A DNA stretch of 64,000 nt from Rhodocyclaceae bacterium (GTDB taxonomy: Bacteria; Pseudomonadota; Gammaproteobacteria; Burkholderiales; Rhodocyclaceae), in the NCBI GenBank assembly GCA_016791105.1, contig JAEUNM010000127.1:36180-100179 (forward strand), given 5' to 3'. The stretch's first letter is position 1. Each line of letters starts with the position of its first letter. A program made the position numbers and the translations under genes. Shown one piece after another: positions 7,795 through 15,769 of the stretch. The notes under the pieces were generated by a model. That model saw only the letters and a list, made by a program, of their open reading frames with translations. It did not search any database and had not been told where the DNA came from.

Positions 7795-8721
7795 TCAGTC
7801 TCCGAAGCCGAAAAACACGTCTTCGAGCGATGGCTCGCGCACATTCAGATCGAGCACGCGGCCGCCCAGCGCGGCCAGCGCGGCGATGACGGCCATTTTG
7901 GATTCGCGCCGGCATTGCACGGCGACATGGTCGTCGCGCGCTTCGATGGCACATATCGGCAGGTTGCCCAGGGCTTCGCGCACGGCGGAAAAATCCGCGT
8001 GAGCAAGCTTTACTTCAAACCACAGCGGCAGATCCATTTTTTCGCGCAGCGCCTGTACCGTGCCCAATTCGAGAATTTTTCCCTGCGCCATGATGGCGAG
8101 GCGGTCCACGCGCTCCTGGATTTCGGCCAGGATGTGCGAAGTAAGGATCATCGTTACGCCCTGCGCTTTCAGTTCGCGCAGAATTGCGTAGAACTCGCGT
8201 ATGGCTTCCGGATCGAGGCCATTGGTCGGTTCGTCCAGAAACAATAGTTGTGGCCGGCCGAGCAGGGCCTGCGCAAAACCCAGCCGCTGGCGCATGCCTT
8301 TGGAGTATTCGCGCACGCGGCGCCGCGCCGCCTGTGCCAGGCCCACCCGTTCCAGCACGGCGGCGCAATCGCGCCGCGGCACGCTTTTAAGATCGGCGAA
8401 AAAATACAGGGTTTCGAGGCCGGTTAGGTTGTCGTACAGCACCACGTTTTCCGGCAGGTAGCCGATCTTGCGGCGCACGCTGCGGAATTCGGCACCGCTC
8501 ACCAGCGTGCCGTCTATGCGGATTTCGCCAGCGCCGGGCGCGATGAGTCCCAACATCAGTTTGAATAAAGTGCTTTTGCCGGCGCCGTTGTGACCGATCA
8601 GTCCGAATAATTCGCCGCGCGCCACGCGCAAATCGACGCCGTCCACGGCGTGCACCGCACCGAAATGACGTATCACGCCCGCCAGCGTGACGGCTTCGCC
8701 GCCGGCCGGCATCGCCGCCAT
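7795..8721 (-). CDS. nosF: NosF, ABC ATPase for nitrous oxide reductase maturation
   Basis: An ABC ATPase of 308 residues from the ATG at 8721. Walker A is GLIGHNGAGKST, the signature region YSKGMRQRLGFAQALL and Walker B LLFLDEPTNGLD. The C-terminal extension ends in SLEDVFFGFGD, usual for ABC-2-linked ATPases. An in-frame ATG at 8817 lies inside nosD and gives a non-homologous leader. The start at 8721 leaves 22 nt to the nosD stop but has no strong ribosome-binding site; ATG 8712 is an alternative. It works with NosY and NosD. Confidence 0.9.
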   Translation of the reverse strand: MAAMPAGGEAVTLAGVIRHFGAVHAVDGVDLRVARGELFGLIGHNGAGKSTLFKLMLGLIAPGAGEIRIDGTLVSGAEFRSVRRKIGYLPENVVLYDNLTGLETLYFFADLKSVPRRDCAAVLERVGLAQAARRRVREYSKGMRQRLGFAQALLGRPQLLFLDEPTNGLDPEAIREFYAILRELKAQGVTMILTSHILAEIQERVDRLAIMAQGKILELGTVQALREKMDLPLWFEVKLAHADFSAVREALGNLPICAIEARDDHVAVQCRRESKMAVIAALAALGGRVLDLNVREPSLEDVFFGFGD

Positions 8722-8743
8722 GGGCAGGACGCGGGCCGGCAGG

Positions 8744-10048
8744 TCAAGGGGTGGCGTCAACGCGTTTTCCAATCCATGCACTCCAGTCGTTATGCTGCGG
8801 CTGCATGCGCGGCGCATTGTCGACCACGCTGGGCGCGCGCAGCAGCGGAAATTGCGCGCCTATCAGGCGCAAGGTCTGCAGGGCCGGGCTGGCGAGCAGC
8901 AGTTTCATCATCGGGTAGCGCCAGGACAGGCGATCGACCATGTCGTTGGCGGCGTAGGGCACGTCGCCGCGGCCGTCGCCATTGCGGTCCCAGCCCAGGT
9001 AATTGCTGAAATAATTGCCTTCTTTGGCACCCCAAATCTGGTCTTTTGCGGCGACGTATTTGACTGGCTCCTGGTTGGCGATGAAATCGTTGCCATCCAC
9101 TTCGTTATGTATGGAGCCGGCCCACAAATGCATGCCGACGCGGTTATCCACCACCAGGTTGTTGCGCAAGGTGTTGTACTCGGCGTCGTAAATGAAAAAG
9201 CCGCGCGCGTTGCCGGCCACGACATTGTTTTCGATCAGCGAATCCTGGATCGTGCGCAACATGATGCCGTGGTCGGAATTGCCCCAGGCGCGGTTGTTGC
9301 GCACGATCTGGTTGCGCGTCATCATGAGCGCCAGGCCGCCGCGGTTGTGGTAGGACTCATTGTTTTCCCAGGTGTTGTTGTGGGAATTCATATAGTGCGT
9401 GCCGTAGCGCACGTTGTGGATGCGGTTGCCGCGAAACACGGCGTGGTGCGATACATCCACGTATATGCCGTCGCGCACGAAACTGATTTCGTTGTTTTCG
9501 ATGCGGGCTTCCTGACTATCGTAGAGCTGTATGCCGTTGCCGCGCTGCGCCGACTGGTGGTCGCGCTTGCCGGTGATGATGTTGTTCAGTATTTGCGCGC
9601 CGCTTACTTTTTCTATCCAGATGCCGAACAGCGTGTAACTAAAGCTGCAGTTGCTCACGATCGCGTGGTGGGCGCCGCGCTCCAGATAGATGCCGGCATT
9701 TTGCGCAGTGAGGTCATCGCCGGAATCCGCGATGATCAGCCCATCCACCTGCACGTGCTGCGCGCGCACCCGTATGGTGTCGCCTTTGAGCCCGCCGGAC
9801 AGATACGGAAAATCCACGCCCAGCAGTTTGAGCGGCTTGTCTATGCGCAGGTTTTCACGGTAGCGGCCACGCAGCACCCGCACGGTGTCGCCCGGCTCGG
9901 CGCTGTCTATCGCCGCCTGTATCGATGCGCCCGGCTGCACCGTCCAGTCTGCTGCTGCAGACAGCGTGCTGCATGCCGCCAGCGCCGCGGCGAGCAGCAG
10001 CCTGAGCGCGCGCAGTGCGCGGGCGCGCCGCAGCGGGGTAGGCGTCAT
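8744..10048 (-). CDS. nosD: NosD, periplasmic CuZ-assembly protein
   Basis: A 434-residue secreted beta-helix protein. An arginine-rich N-terminus and hydrophobic stretch (LRLLLAAALAACSTLSAAA) form the signal peptide. Right-handed beta-helix repeats with Asn ladders follow (IVRNNRAWGNSDHGIMLR, NTLRNNLVVDNRVGMHLW). NosD is needed for assembly of the N2O reductase catalytic cluster. The ATG at 10048 overlaps the stop of the preceding membrane-protein gene (ATGA), so the long upstream reading is not used. Confidence 0.9.
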   Translation of the reverse strand: MTPTPLRRARALRALRLLLAAALAACSTLSAAADWTVQPGASIQAAIDSAEPGDTVRVLRGRYRENLRIDKPLKLLGVDFPYLSGGLKGDTIRVRAQHVQVDGLIIADSGDDLTAQNAGIYLERGAHHAIVSNCSFSYTLFGIWIEKVSGAQILNNIITGKRDHQSAQRGNGIQLYDSQEARIENNEISFVRDGIYVDVSHHAVFRGNRIHNVRYGTHYMNSHNNTWENNESYHNRGGLALMMTRNQIVRNNRAWGNSDHGIMLRTIQDSLIENNVVAGNARGFFIYDAEYNTLRNNLVVDNRVGMHLWAGSIHNEVDGNDFIANQEPVKYVAAKDQIWGAKEGNYFSNYLGWDRNGDGRGDVPYAANDMVDRLSWRYPMMKLLLASPALQTLRLIGAQFPLLRAPSVVDNAPRMQPQHNDWSAWIGKRVDATP

Positions 10049-10473
10049 ACCACCAGCGCGCCTAGCGATTTGAGCGCGATGAACAAAGCGGCCCCTATCA
10101 GCAGGTTTTTGAAGCCCACGTAGCACAGCATGTCCATGCGGCCCGCGCGGCGGTAACAGCGGCCCCACCAGGGGCCTTCTTTCACGTAGGGCTTGGCGCC
10201 CAGGCGCACCACGACTTCAAACACGCTCCAGCCGAACCACCAGGCAATCACGGCACCGGCCTGCATGTGGCCCAGCCCGGCCAGTATCCACACCACGCTG
10301 GCGGCAAGTCCCAAGGCCAGGCCCGCGCCCTGTAGTGCGCGGCCGGTCTGGAATCCGGCGCGGCTCCAGGGCCACAGGTGGTCCCAAATTTCGGCCGTGA
10401 GCCAGGCCACGATGCCGGGACGGGTGGCATAGGGAAGTTCGACGCGGTCGCTGGGCAGGCGCGGGTCCACCAT
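10045..10473 (-). CDS. Nos-cluster membrane protein, three predicted TM segments
   Basis: A 142-residue integral membrane protein with hydrophobic spans at about residues 48-70, 72-90 and 117-140. It lies between nosR and nosD and overlaps nosD by 4 nt. A good GAGGTAA ribosome-binding site precedes the ATG. Proteins in this position occur in several betaproteobacterial nos operons but have no assigned role. There are no heme or Cys-pair motifs. Assistance to NosR electron transfer or to CuZ maturation is a positional guess. Confidence 0.7.
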   Translation of the reverse strand: MVDPRLPSDRVELPYATRPGIVAWLTAEIWDHLWPWSRAGFQTGRALQGAGLALGLAASVVWILAGLGHMQAGAVIAWWFGWSVFEVVVRLGAKPYVKEGPWWGRCYRRAGRMDMLCYVGFKNLLIGAALFIALKSLGALVV

Positions 10474-10535
10474 GTTGCGTTACCTCGTTCAAGCCGGGGA
10501 GCGCAGGCGGCCCCGGAAAACCCTGGCGTGGGCAA

Positions 10536-12728
10536 TCATTTTTCCGCGGCCTGCGTGGGTATCTGGCGGATAGGAATGAAATATCCGTCGGCGCCTATGC
10601 GCGTCATTTCCAGGCCGGATTTGGTGCGGCGGCGACGTTCCTGCGCCAGCGGCGGGCAGCCGTGCTGGTCGTAATACAAGATCATGCAATCCATGCAGAG
10701 CAGGCATTCGCGCTGGTCTATGCGGCCGTCGCGGTCTATCGCCAGCGATCCGCAACCTTTGGCGCAGGCTTTGCAGGTATCGCATTCCTGTTTGCGCTTG
10801 AGTCCGAACCAGCGGAAGGTGGTCGGCATGGCGAGCGCCGCGCCCAGCGGGCAGAGGTATTTGCAGAACGGCCGCTCGATGAATATCGACAGCCCCAGCA
10901 AGGTACCGGCAAACAAGGTGTACGGCCAACTACGCTTGAACAGCCCGACCAGTATGGTGGTTTTGAACGGTTCCACCTCGGCCAGCTTTTCCGCCAGCCC
11001 CATGGAGAACATGGACACTGCCAGCAGGCCGATGAATACGGCGTATTTCACCCACTTCAGGCGGTCGTGCAGCCGCTTCGGCAGCATGGTCTGGAAGCGT
11101 TTCAGGCCCAGCGCGCGCGCCACTTTGTACATCAATTCGGTGAGCGAGCCGAACGGGCATAGCCAGCCGCAAAACAGCCCGCGTCCCCAAACGAACACGG
11201 TCACGATGATGAATACCCAGAATATGAAAATGAAGGGGTCGCTCAGGAATAGTTCCCATTTCCACTGGAACAGCAGGGAGTGGAACCAGGTAAGCACCTG
11301 CGTGATGGAGGGCTGGGCGAGCAGGCCGAAACCCGCGAAAAAGATGGAAATGACCCAGGCCACGTATTTGAATCCATTTACCGGCCACTTGTTTTTGTGG
11401 CTGGAGCGGCGTACCAGGCCGTCGCGGTTGGCATAAACCACGGCCACGCCCAATAGCAGCGCGGTGAAGGCGACGATGGCGCCGGCGCGGTCTTTCCAGA
11501 TTTTCAGCCAGGTCGGGTCGGGCTTCACGACCAGCGGCCGGCCGCCCTGCAGATAATTTGCCGGAAGCCAGTATTCGCGGTCGAAATTCACGAAGGTTTT
11601 AGTTCGTGTTTCTCGATCCGTTTTGTTGCCCAGAAATACGAATTGCCAGGGGTAGGCGGCAGAAAATGCGTTGCCGCCGTGAATGATGAATATCGCCGAT
11701 TCGGTAAAGGCCGGCGCGCCGGGCGCCGCGACACCATACAGATTGAGGTAGTCGGTATCGCGGAAACTGAAAATGTCGCGCCCCTGGCGCACCTGTACGC
11801 GATCGTATATGCCGCCACGCACGAAGCCGGAGCCTTTGAACGATTCGCCGCCTGCGGTGCGTATCACGAATATCGCGTGGTCGCCCGGCTTGAGGTCTGC
11901 CATCAGCCTGTCGTAGCCGCTGCGCCCGAGTATGGCGCGGCCCAGCGTGGGCTGGTTCAGATAGCCGAACCATAGTTCGATGAACGGCCCGGCGCCGCTC
12001 GATCCGACTTCGGCCGGGCTCACGCTCAGGCGCTGCAGGCTGCCTTCTTCCACCATTTGTTGCCAGGTTGGCGCCGCACCGCTATCGACAAATTTGGCTG
12101 CCGCGCGCGGCGTGGGCTTGAGTATGCCCACCTGTTTCGCCACCGCCATGCCGGAATTGAGCATGACCTGGTTTTGCGCGATCACCGTGACCGTGGCGCC
12201 GGTAATCGCGTCCAGGCCGACGATGTGCTCGTCCGGCCTGGACTGGCCTATTTCGAGTTGATCGCCGACGAATTTGCCGACGTACTGGTGGTTGAAATCG
12301 ATCAGCGCCTGTTCCGGTATGCCCAGCAGCAGTATCGGTTCCGAGTGCTTGAGTACCTTCACGCCGGTGAAATATCCGCGCGCATCCATCCCGATCAGCG
12401 TTACCACCGGCTTGCCGGAATAGGCGGGCAGGTCGGTAATGTCGGTGGATAGCATCACGTAGCCGACCAGCTTTTTGCCATCGCCGCTGCCCCGGTAGCC
12501 TTCGACGTAAGGCGGCGAGCCCTTGCGTTCGGAAAAACTGTCCGCCCCCGGCAGGACTTCGGCGCAGGGCACGTAATCGCACATGCGCGGCGAGGTACTT
12601 AGTTCCGGCGGCAGGTGGGCTTCGTAAGAAGTTGCTCCGGCTGTCGTGGCAAGGCACGCCAGCAGCAGCATGAGCGCCGCGTACCGCATTAACGCGCGTG
12701 CAACCGGACTATCTATGGTTGGAATCAT
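10536..12728 (-). CDS. nosR: NosR, membrane flavo-iron-sulfur protein for N2O reduction
   Basis: A 730-residue NosR. An N-terminal signal segment (14-32) leads into a periplasmic FMN-binding domain with the flavinylation motif TGATVT (DAITGATVTVIAQ). A multi-span membrane region follows with the two CxxxCP motifs (FCGWLCPFGS and FCKYLCPLGA). The cytoplasmic C-terminus carries two [4Fe-4S] motifs (CDTCKACAKGC and CLLCMDC). It passes electrons from the quinol pool towards NosZ and is needed for nosZ expression in some species. No apbE/nosX-type flavin transferase is visible in the window. The start may alternatively be ATG 12689. Confidence 0.93.
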   Translation of the reverse strand: MIPTIDSPVARALMRYAALMLLLACLATTAGATSYEAHLPPELSTSPRMCDYVPCAEVLPGADSFSERKGSPPYVEGYRGSGDGKKLVGYVMLSTDITDLPAYSGKPVVTLIGMDARGYFTGVKVLKHSEPILLLGIPEQALIDFNHQYVGKFVGDQLEIGQSRPDEHIVGLDAITGATVTVIAQNQVMLNSGMAVAKQVGILKPTPRAAAKFVDSGAAPTWQQMVEEGSLQRLSVSPAEVGSSGAGPFIELWFGYLNQPTLGRAILGRSGYDRLMADLKPGDHAIFVIRTAGGESFKGSGFVRGGIYDRVQVRQGRDIFSFRDTDYLNLYGVAAPGAPAFTESAIFIIHGGNAFSAAYPWQFVFLGNKTDRETRTKTFVNFDREYWLPANYLQGGRPLVVKPDPTWLKIWKDRAGAIVAFTALLLGVAVVYANRDGLVRRSSHKNKWPVNGFKYVAWVISIFFAGFGLLAQPSITQVLTWFHSLLFQWKWELFLSDPFIFIFWVFIIVTVFVWGRGLFCGWLCPFGSLTELMYKVARALGLKRFQTMLPKRLHDRLKWVKYAVFIGLLAVSMFSMGLAEKLAEVEPFKTTILVGLFKRSWPYTLFAGTLLGLSIFIERPFCKYLCPLGAALAMPTTFRWFGLKRKQECDTCKACAKGCGSLAIDRDGRIDQRECLLCMDCMILYYDQHGCPPLAQERRRRTKSGLEMTRIGADGYFIPIRQIPTQAAEK

Positions 12729-12867
12729 GCGTCGGTACCCTGGTGCGCGCCGCCTGCCTGCCTTGTCGCGCGTTACTGCGCAGAGGCCGGCCGCCGTAGC
12801 GGCAAATCAAATGGGTGTGCCCCCGGGCGCCCATGCGCGAGCGGGCCGCGGAATAGTCAAAGCACGA

Positions 12868-12913
12868 CCGGCGCCCGCCGTGCTGCGCGAGCGCGCGGCT
12901 GGGCGGGCGCCGG
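12868..12913 (-). terminator. Strong hairpin between nosZ and nosR
   Basis: A perfect 12-bp inverted repeat, CCGGCGCCCGCC (12868-12879) and GGCGGGCGCCGG (12902-12913), lies just after the nosZ stop with a 22-nt GC-rich loop. No T-run follows, so partial termination or 3'-end protection of the nosZ message is more likely than full termination. It would let nosZ be expressed at a higher level than nosRDFYL. Confidence 0.6.
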
Positions 12914-12920
12914 AACGGTG

Positions 12921-14873
12921 TCAAGCTTCCACGATCATGCGGCTGCGCATTTCCAGGTGCAGCGCGTGGCAGAAGTTGGTGCAGTAGCACCAGTACACGC
13001 CGGGCTTTTCCGCCTTGAACGTGACCGACTGGGTCTGCTGCGGATTGATGAGGAAATTCACGTCGTATTTCGGAATCGCAAAGCCGTGCGTAAGATCTTC
13101 CACCTTGTCGTGATTAGTAATGATGATGGTGACTTCATCGCCTTTTTTGACGCGAAATTCCGGCAGACTGAACGCGGGCGCCACGCTGGTGATTTTGACC
13201 GTGACTTTCTTGCCTTCGCGGAATACGCCGGAATCCTTGGCGTCCTTGATTGCGTGCGGGAAGTCGTCGAGGTTGTAAATCTGCCGCGTTTTGATGATGT
13301 CGCGGCGCACGATGATGGAATCGTGTGGCTCGGAATACACCGCGTGGTCGGCGACCAGTTTCATTTTGTCGCCGCTGATATCTATCATCTGCGCCGTTTC
13401 CGGATGCAGCGGACCCACCGGCAGGAAACGGTCCTTGGAAAATTTGTTGTCCGAAATAAAGAATTTTCCGTCCGGTTCTTTGGTTTCACCCATGGAAGTA
13501 AAGCCGTGGCCGGGCTGGTAATGCACGTCTATGCGGTCTGCCACGACTTTCGCGTTCTTGTCGCCCTTGAATGCCTTGATGGCTTCTTCGACGTTCCATT
13601 TGACGATCTGGCTATCCAGAAACAGCGTGGTGTAAGCAAATCCGCGGCCGTCAAAGCCGGTGTGCAGCGGGCCCAGGCCGATTTCCGGTTCCGCGACCAC
13701 GGCTTCACGCGCATCTTTTAGTTCGCCGTCGAACCATTTAAGCACCAGGTCGTGCTGGATCACGGAACAGGTGGGCGACAGTTTGCCGGCGCAGGCATAG
13801 TACTTGCCGTCCGGGCTGATATTCACGCCGTGCGGGTTTTTCGGAAGCGGGACGTAACACACCAGGGCGGTTTTCGCATCCGGGTTGGCGGCCTTGGTGC
13901 CATCGACAACCGGTACTTTGGAACTGCCTATGGTCTTGAATTTGCCGTCCTTCACGGCCTGCTCGATGCGGGCCACGTTGAAAAACAGGCAGGAGTCGCG
14001 CTCGGCCGCCATCATGTCGCCGAAGTGCACGCCCATTTCGGTGTTGTACTGGTTGGTCGCCGCCAGCTTGCCGTCGAACGAGGTGGCGACCAGATCGCAA
14101 TTTCCGTCTATCAGCACCTGCCAGCGCACCTGCATGGTGTCGGCATCGACGCAGGTGAACAGCGAGCGATAGGCGTCCGGTTTGTCCATGTCACGCCCTT
14201 CGTTGGGCAAGGGGATGGAAAATTCGGCGCCGCAAAATACCCGCGTGGTTCTGTTGACAGCGGCATCGACCGGGTCGCGCTTGTCCGGAAAGGTGCCGTG
14301 ATAGCCCTGCACGTTGGGCAGTTCAGTGATCTTGTCGCATTCCATGGTGTCCAGCCGTATGCGCGCGATGCGGCTGTGCAGCTTGTCATTCACGAAGGCG
14401 TAGCGGCCGTCGTAAGTGCCGTCGGTATAGCTCTGGTGCACGTGGTGGGTATCGCCGGTCGTGTATTTGGGTGAGCCGTCCGGCTTGGTGCCGAGAATGG
14501 CTTTCGATTCGTTGGTAACGCCCCAACCCACCAGGGCGTCCATGTTGAACACCGGAATGCGCTTGAGCAGGCGCCCGGAAGGCAAGCCGTAAATGCGCAC
14601 CTCGCCGGAATGGCCGCCACTGCAAAAATCGTAATAGGTATCGAGCTGGCCCGGAGGCACTTCATATTTCCCACCTTCGGCCTTGGCCACCGGCGCAGGC
14701 GCTGCGTCGGTTTTGGCCGCCGCGGCCGGCGCATGAGCGGAATCCTGCTTGCAGGATGACAAGCCCACCGACAAGCCGACCCCGGCCAGGCCCGCCAGGG
14801 CAGCGGTATTCAGAAATTTGCGGCGGCTGTTCGTCGGATCGGCGTCTACAGTCAGGTCTTTTTCGTTGCTCAT
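12921..14873 (-). CDS. nosZ: Nitrous oxide reductase, clade I (Tat-exported)
   Basis: A 650-residue multicopper enzyme reducing N2O to N2 in the periplasm. A twin-arginine signal (SRRKFLN, residues 16-22) marks clade I. The beta-propeller supplies CuZ histidines, starting with FCSGGHSGEVRIYGLPSGR. The C-terminal cupredoxin domain has the CuA motif WCYCTNFCHALHLEM. The start at 14873 is preceded by GGTGGAG; longer readings extend into non-coding DNA. It is first in the gene order nosZ-nosR-orf-nosDFYL, separated from nosR by a strong hairpin. Confidence 0.95.
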   Translation of the reverse strand: MSNEKDLTVDADPTNSRRKFLNTAALAGLAGVGLSVGLSSCKQDSAHAPAAAAKTDAAPAPVAKAEGGKYEVPPGQLDTYYDFCSGGHSGEVRIYGLPSGRLLKRIPVFNMDALVGWGVTNESKAILGTKPDGSPKYTTGDTHHVHQSYTDGTYDGRYAFVNDKLHSRIARIRLDTMECDKITELPNVQGYHGTFPDKRDPVDAAVNRTTRVFCGAEFSIPLPNEGRDMDKPDAYRSLFTCVDADTMQVRWQVLIDGNCDLVATSFDGKLAATNQYNTEMGVHFGDMMAAERDSCLFFNVARIEQAVKDGKFKTIGSSKVPVVDGTKAANPDAKTALVCYVPLPKNPHGVNISPDGKYYACAGKLSPTCSVIQHDLVLKWFDGELKDAREAVVAEPEIGLGPLHTGFDGRGFAYTTLFLDSQIVKWNVEEAIKAFKGDKNAKVVADRIDVHYQPGHGFTSMGETKEPDGKFFISDNKFSKDRFLPVGPLHPETAQMIDISGDKMKLVADHAVYSEPHDSIIVRRDIIKTRQIYNLDDFPHAIKDAKDSGVFREGKKVTVKITSVAPAFSLPEFRVKKGDEVTIIITNHDKVEDLTHGFAIPKYDVNFLINPQQTQSVTFKAEKPGVYWCYCTNFCHALHLEMRSRMIVEA

Positions 14874-15010
14874 GGCATGCATCTCCACCTGGTTCGGTTT
14901 GCGGATTGTTGAATTTGGGGCGCGCGCGTCGCGGCCGCAGGTAGCAAAAACCGGCTGCGGAATGGCTCCACAGTCGCGCCGCAATGTAACGGCGGGGGCG
15001 AGGAATATCC

Positions 15011-15024
15011 TTGATATTGGATAA
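15011..15024 (-). promoter_or_regulatory. Candidate FNR/DNR-type half-site upstream of nosZ
   Basis: Plus strand reads TTGAT-ATTG-GATAA against the FNR consensus TTGAT-N4-ATCAA. One half is perfect and the other is poor. It lies about 140 bp upstream of the nosZ ATG. Oxygen- or NO-responsive control of nosZ by FNR-family proteins is common, which is the main reason to note it. Confidence 0.3.
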
Positions 15025-15372
15025 GATGGCAGGGCGGCTCGCGGCGAGACGGGCGGTGGCAAAGGCAATACCCCATGCGGTATGCATTGCGGAGCCGGCG
15101 GCTCCCGGGGTGTCGAGCCAGGTCTGCGGAAAACTCAGCCGGATCACATTTGCGGCCGCCTGCGGCAAGCCGTGCTGAATTTTCTCGATTGATTTCGACC
15201 GGATGCGGGTCGCCCGCGACACGGTGGCCGGGTGTGAACGGTTTGCACCTTGCCCCGAGGCCTTGCGCGTGGCACCGCACGATGCGGTGGTGATTGCAGG
15301 CGTCGGCGAACCCCCGGATTGCCTGCTCCAGCCTTGATTTTCCTCGCCGATGGTCGTCGAGCCCCCCGGAAT

Positions 15373-15407
15373 GTAGGGCGGATAAGCGCAGCGCAATCCG
15401 CCGTATG
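15373..15407 (+). repeat. REP-like sequence, left arm
   Basis: GTAGGGCGGATAAGCGCAGC followed by GCAATCCGCCGTATG. It matches, in inverted orientation and with a few changes, 15524-15560. Each arm is itself partly palindromic (GGCGGAT to ATCCGCC). Sequences of this kind are scattered in many proteobacterial genomes. Confidence 0.65.
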
Positions 15408-15523
15408 CGAGCGTTTAAGCTTCCCGCGCACCCGGCCCCGTCGCAGACTTATCGAGCCATCGCGCGCCAGCACATTTCCCAAACCGGCATAACATCCAGC
15501 CGTGTTCGGCGATTCAACCGCCC

Positions 15524-15560
15524 CATACGGCGGATTGCGCCTGCGGCTTATCCGGCCTAC
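15524..15560 (-). repeat. REP-like sequence, right arm (inverted)
   Basis: CATACGGCGGATTGCGCCTG followed by CGGCTTATCCGGCCTAC, the inverted counterpart of 15373-15407. The two arms enclose about 115 bp with no gene. The pair resembles a BIME or small non-autonomous element. Confidence 0.65.
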
Positions 15561-15769
15561 GCCGCTAACGGTACGCCAAATGGCGTCAACTCCGAAGCCA
15601 AAAAGTGCCAAGCCGGTTTCCCGAATCCCAGCGGGATTCCGGGACGGGGTCAGGAAGTCTGAACTTGCGTAAGTACACTCATCACAAAGGTCAGGTACTC
15701 AGCCACCGATGCTCGGACGATCGACACCCCATTTCTTTTGGCAACCCTGCGCGGTGTGTTATTGCTCAT

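Larger units (their letters stand above)
14874..15769. other. Long intergenic region upstream of nosZ
   Basis: About 0.9 kb separate nosZ from the end of the restriction operon, with no gene supported. It contains a half-conserved FNR-type site (15011-15024) and two inverted copies of a REP-like sequence (15373-15407 and 15524-15560). The rest shows nothing recognisable. Confidence 0.5.
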
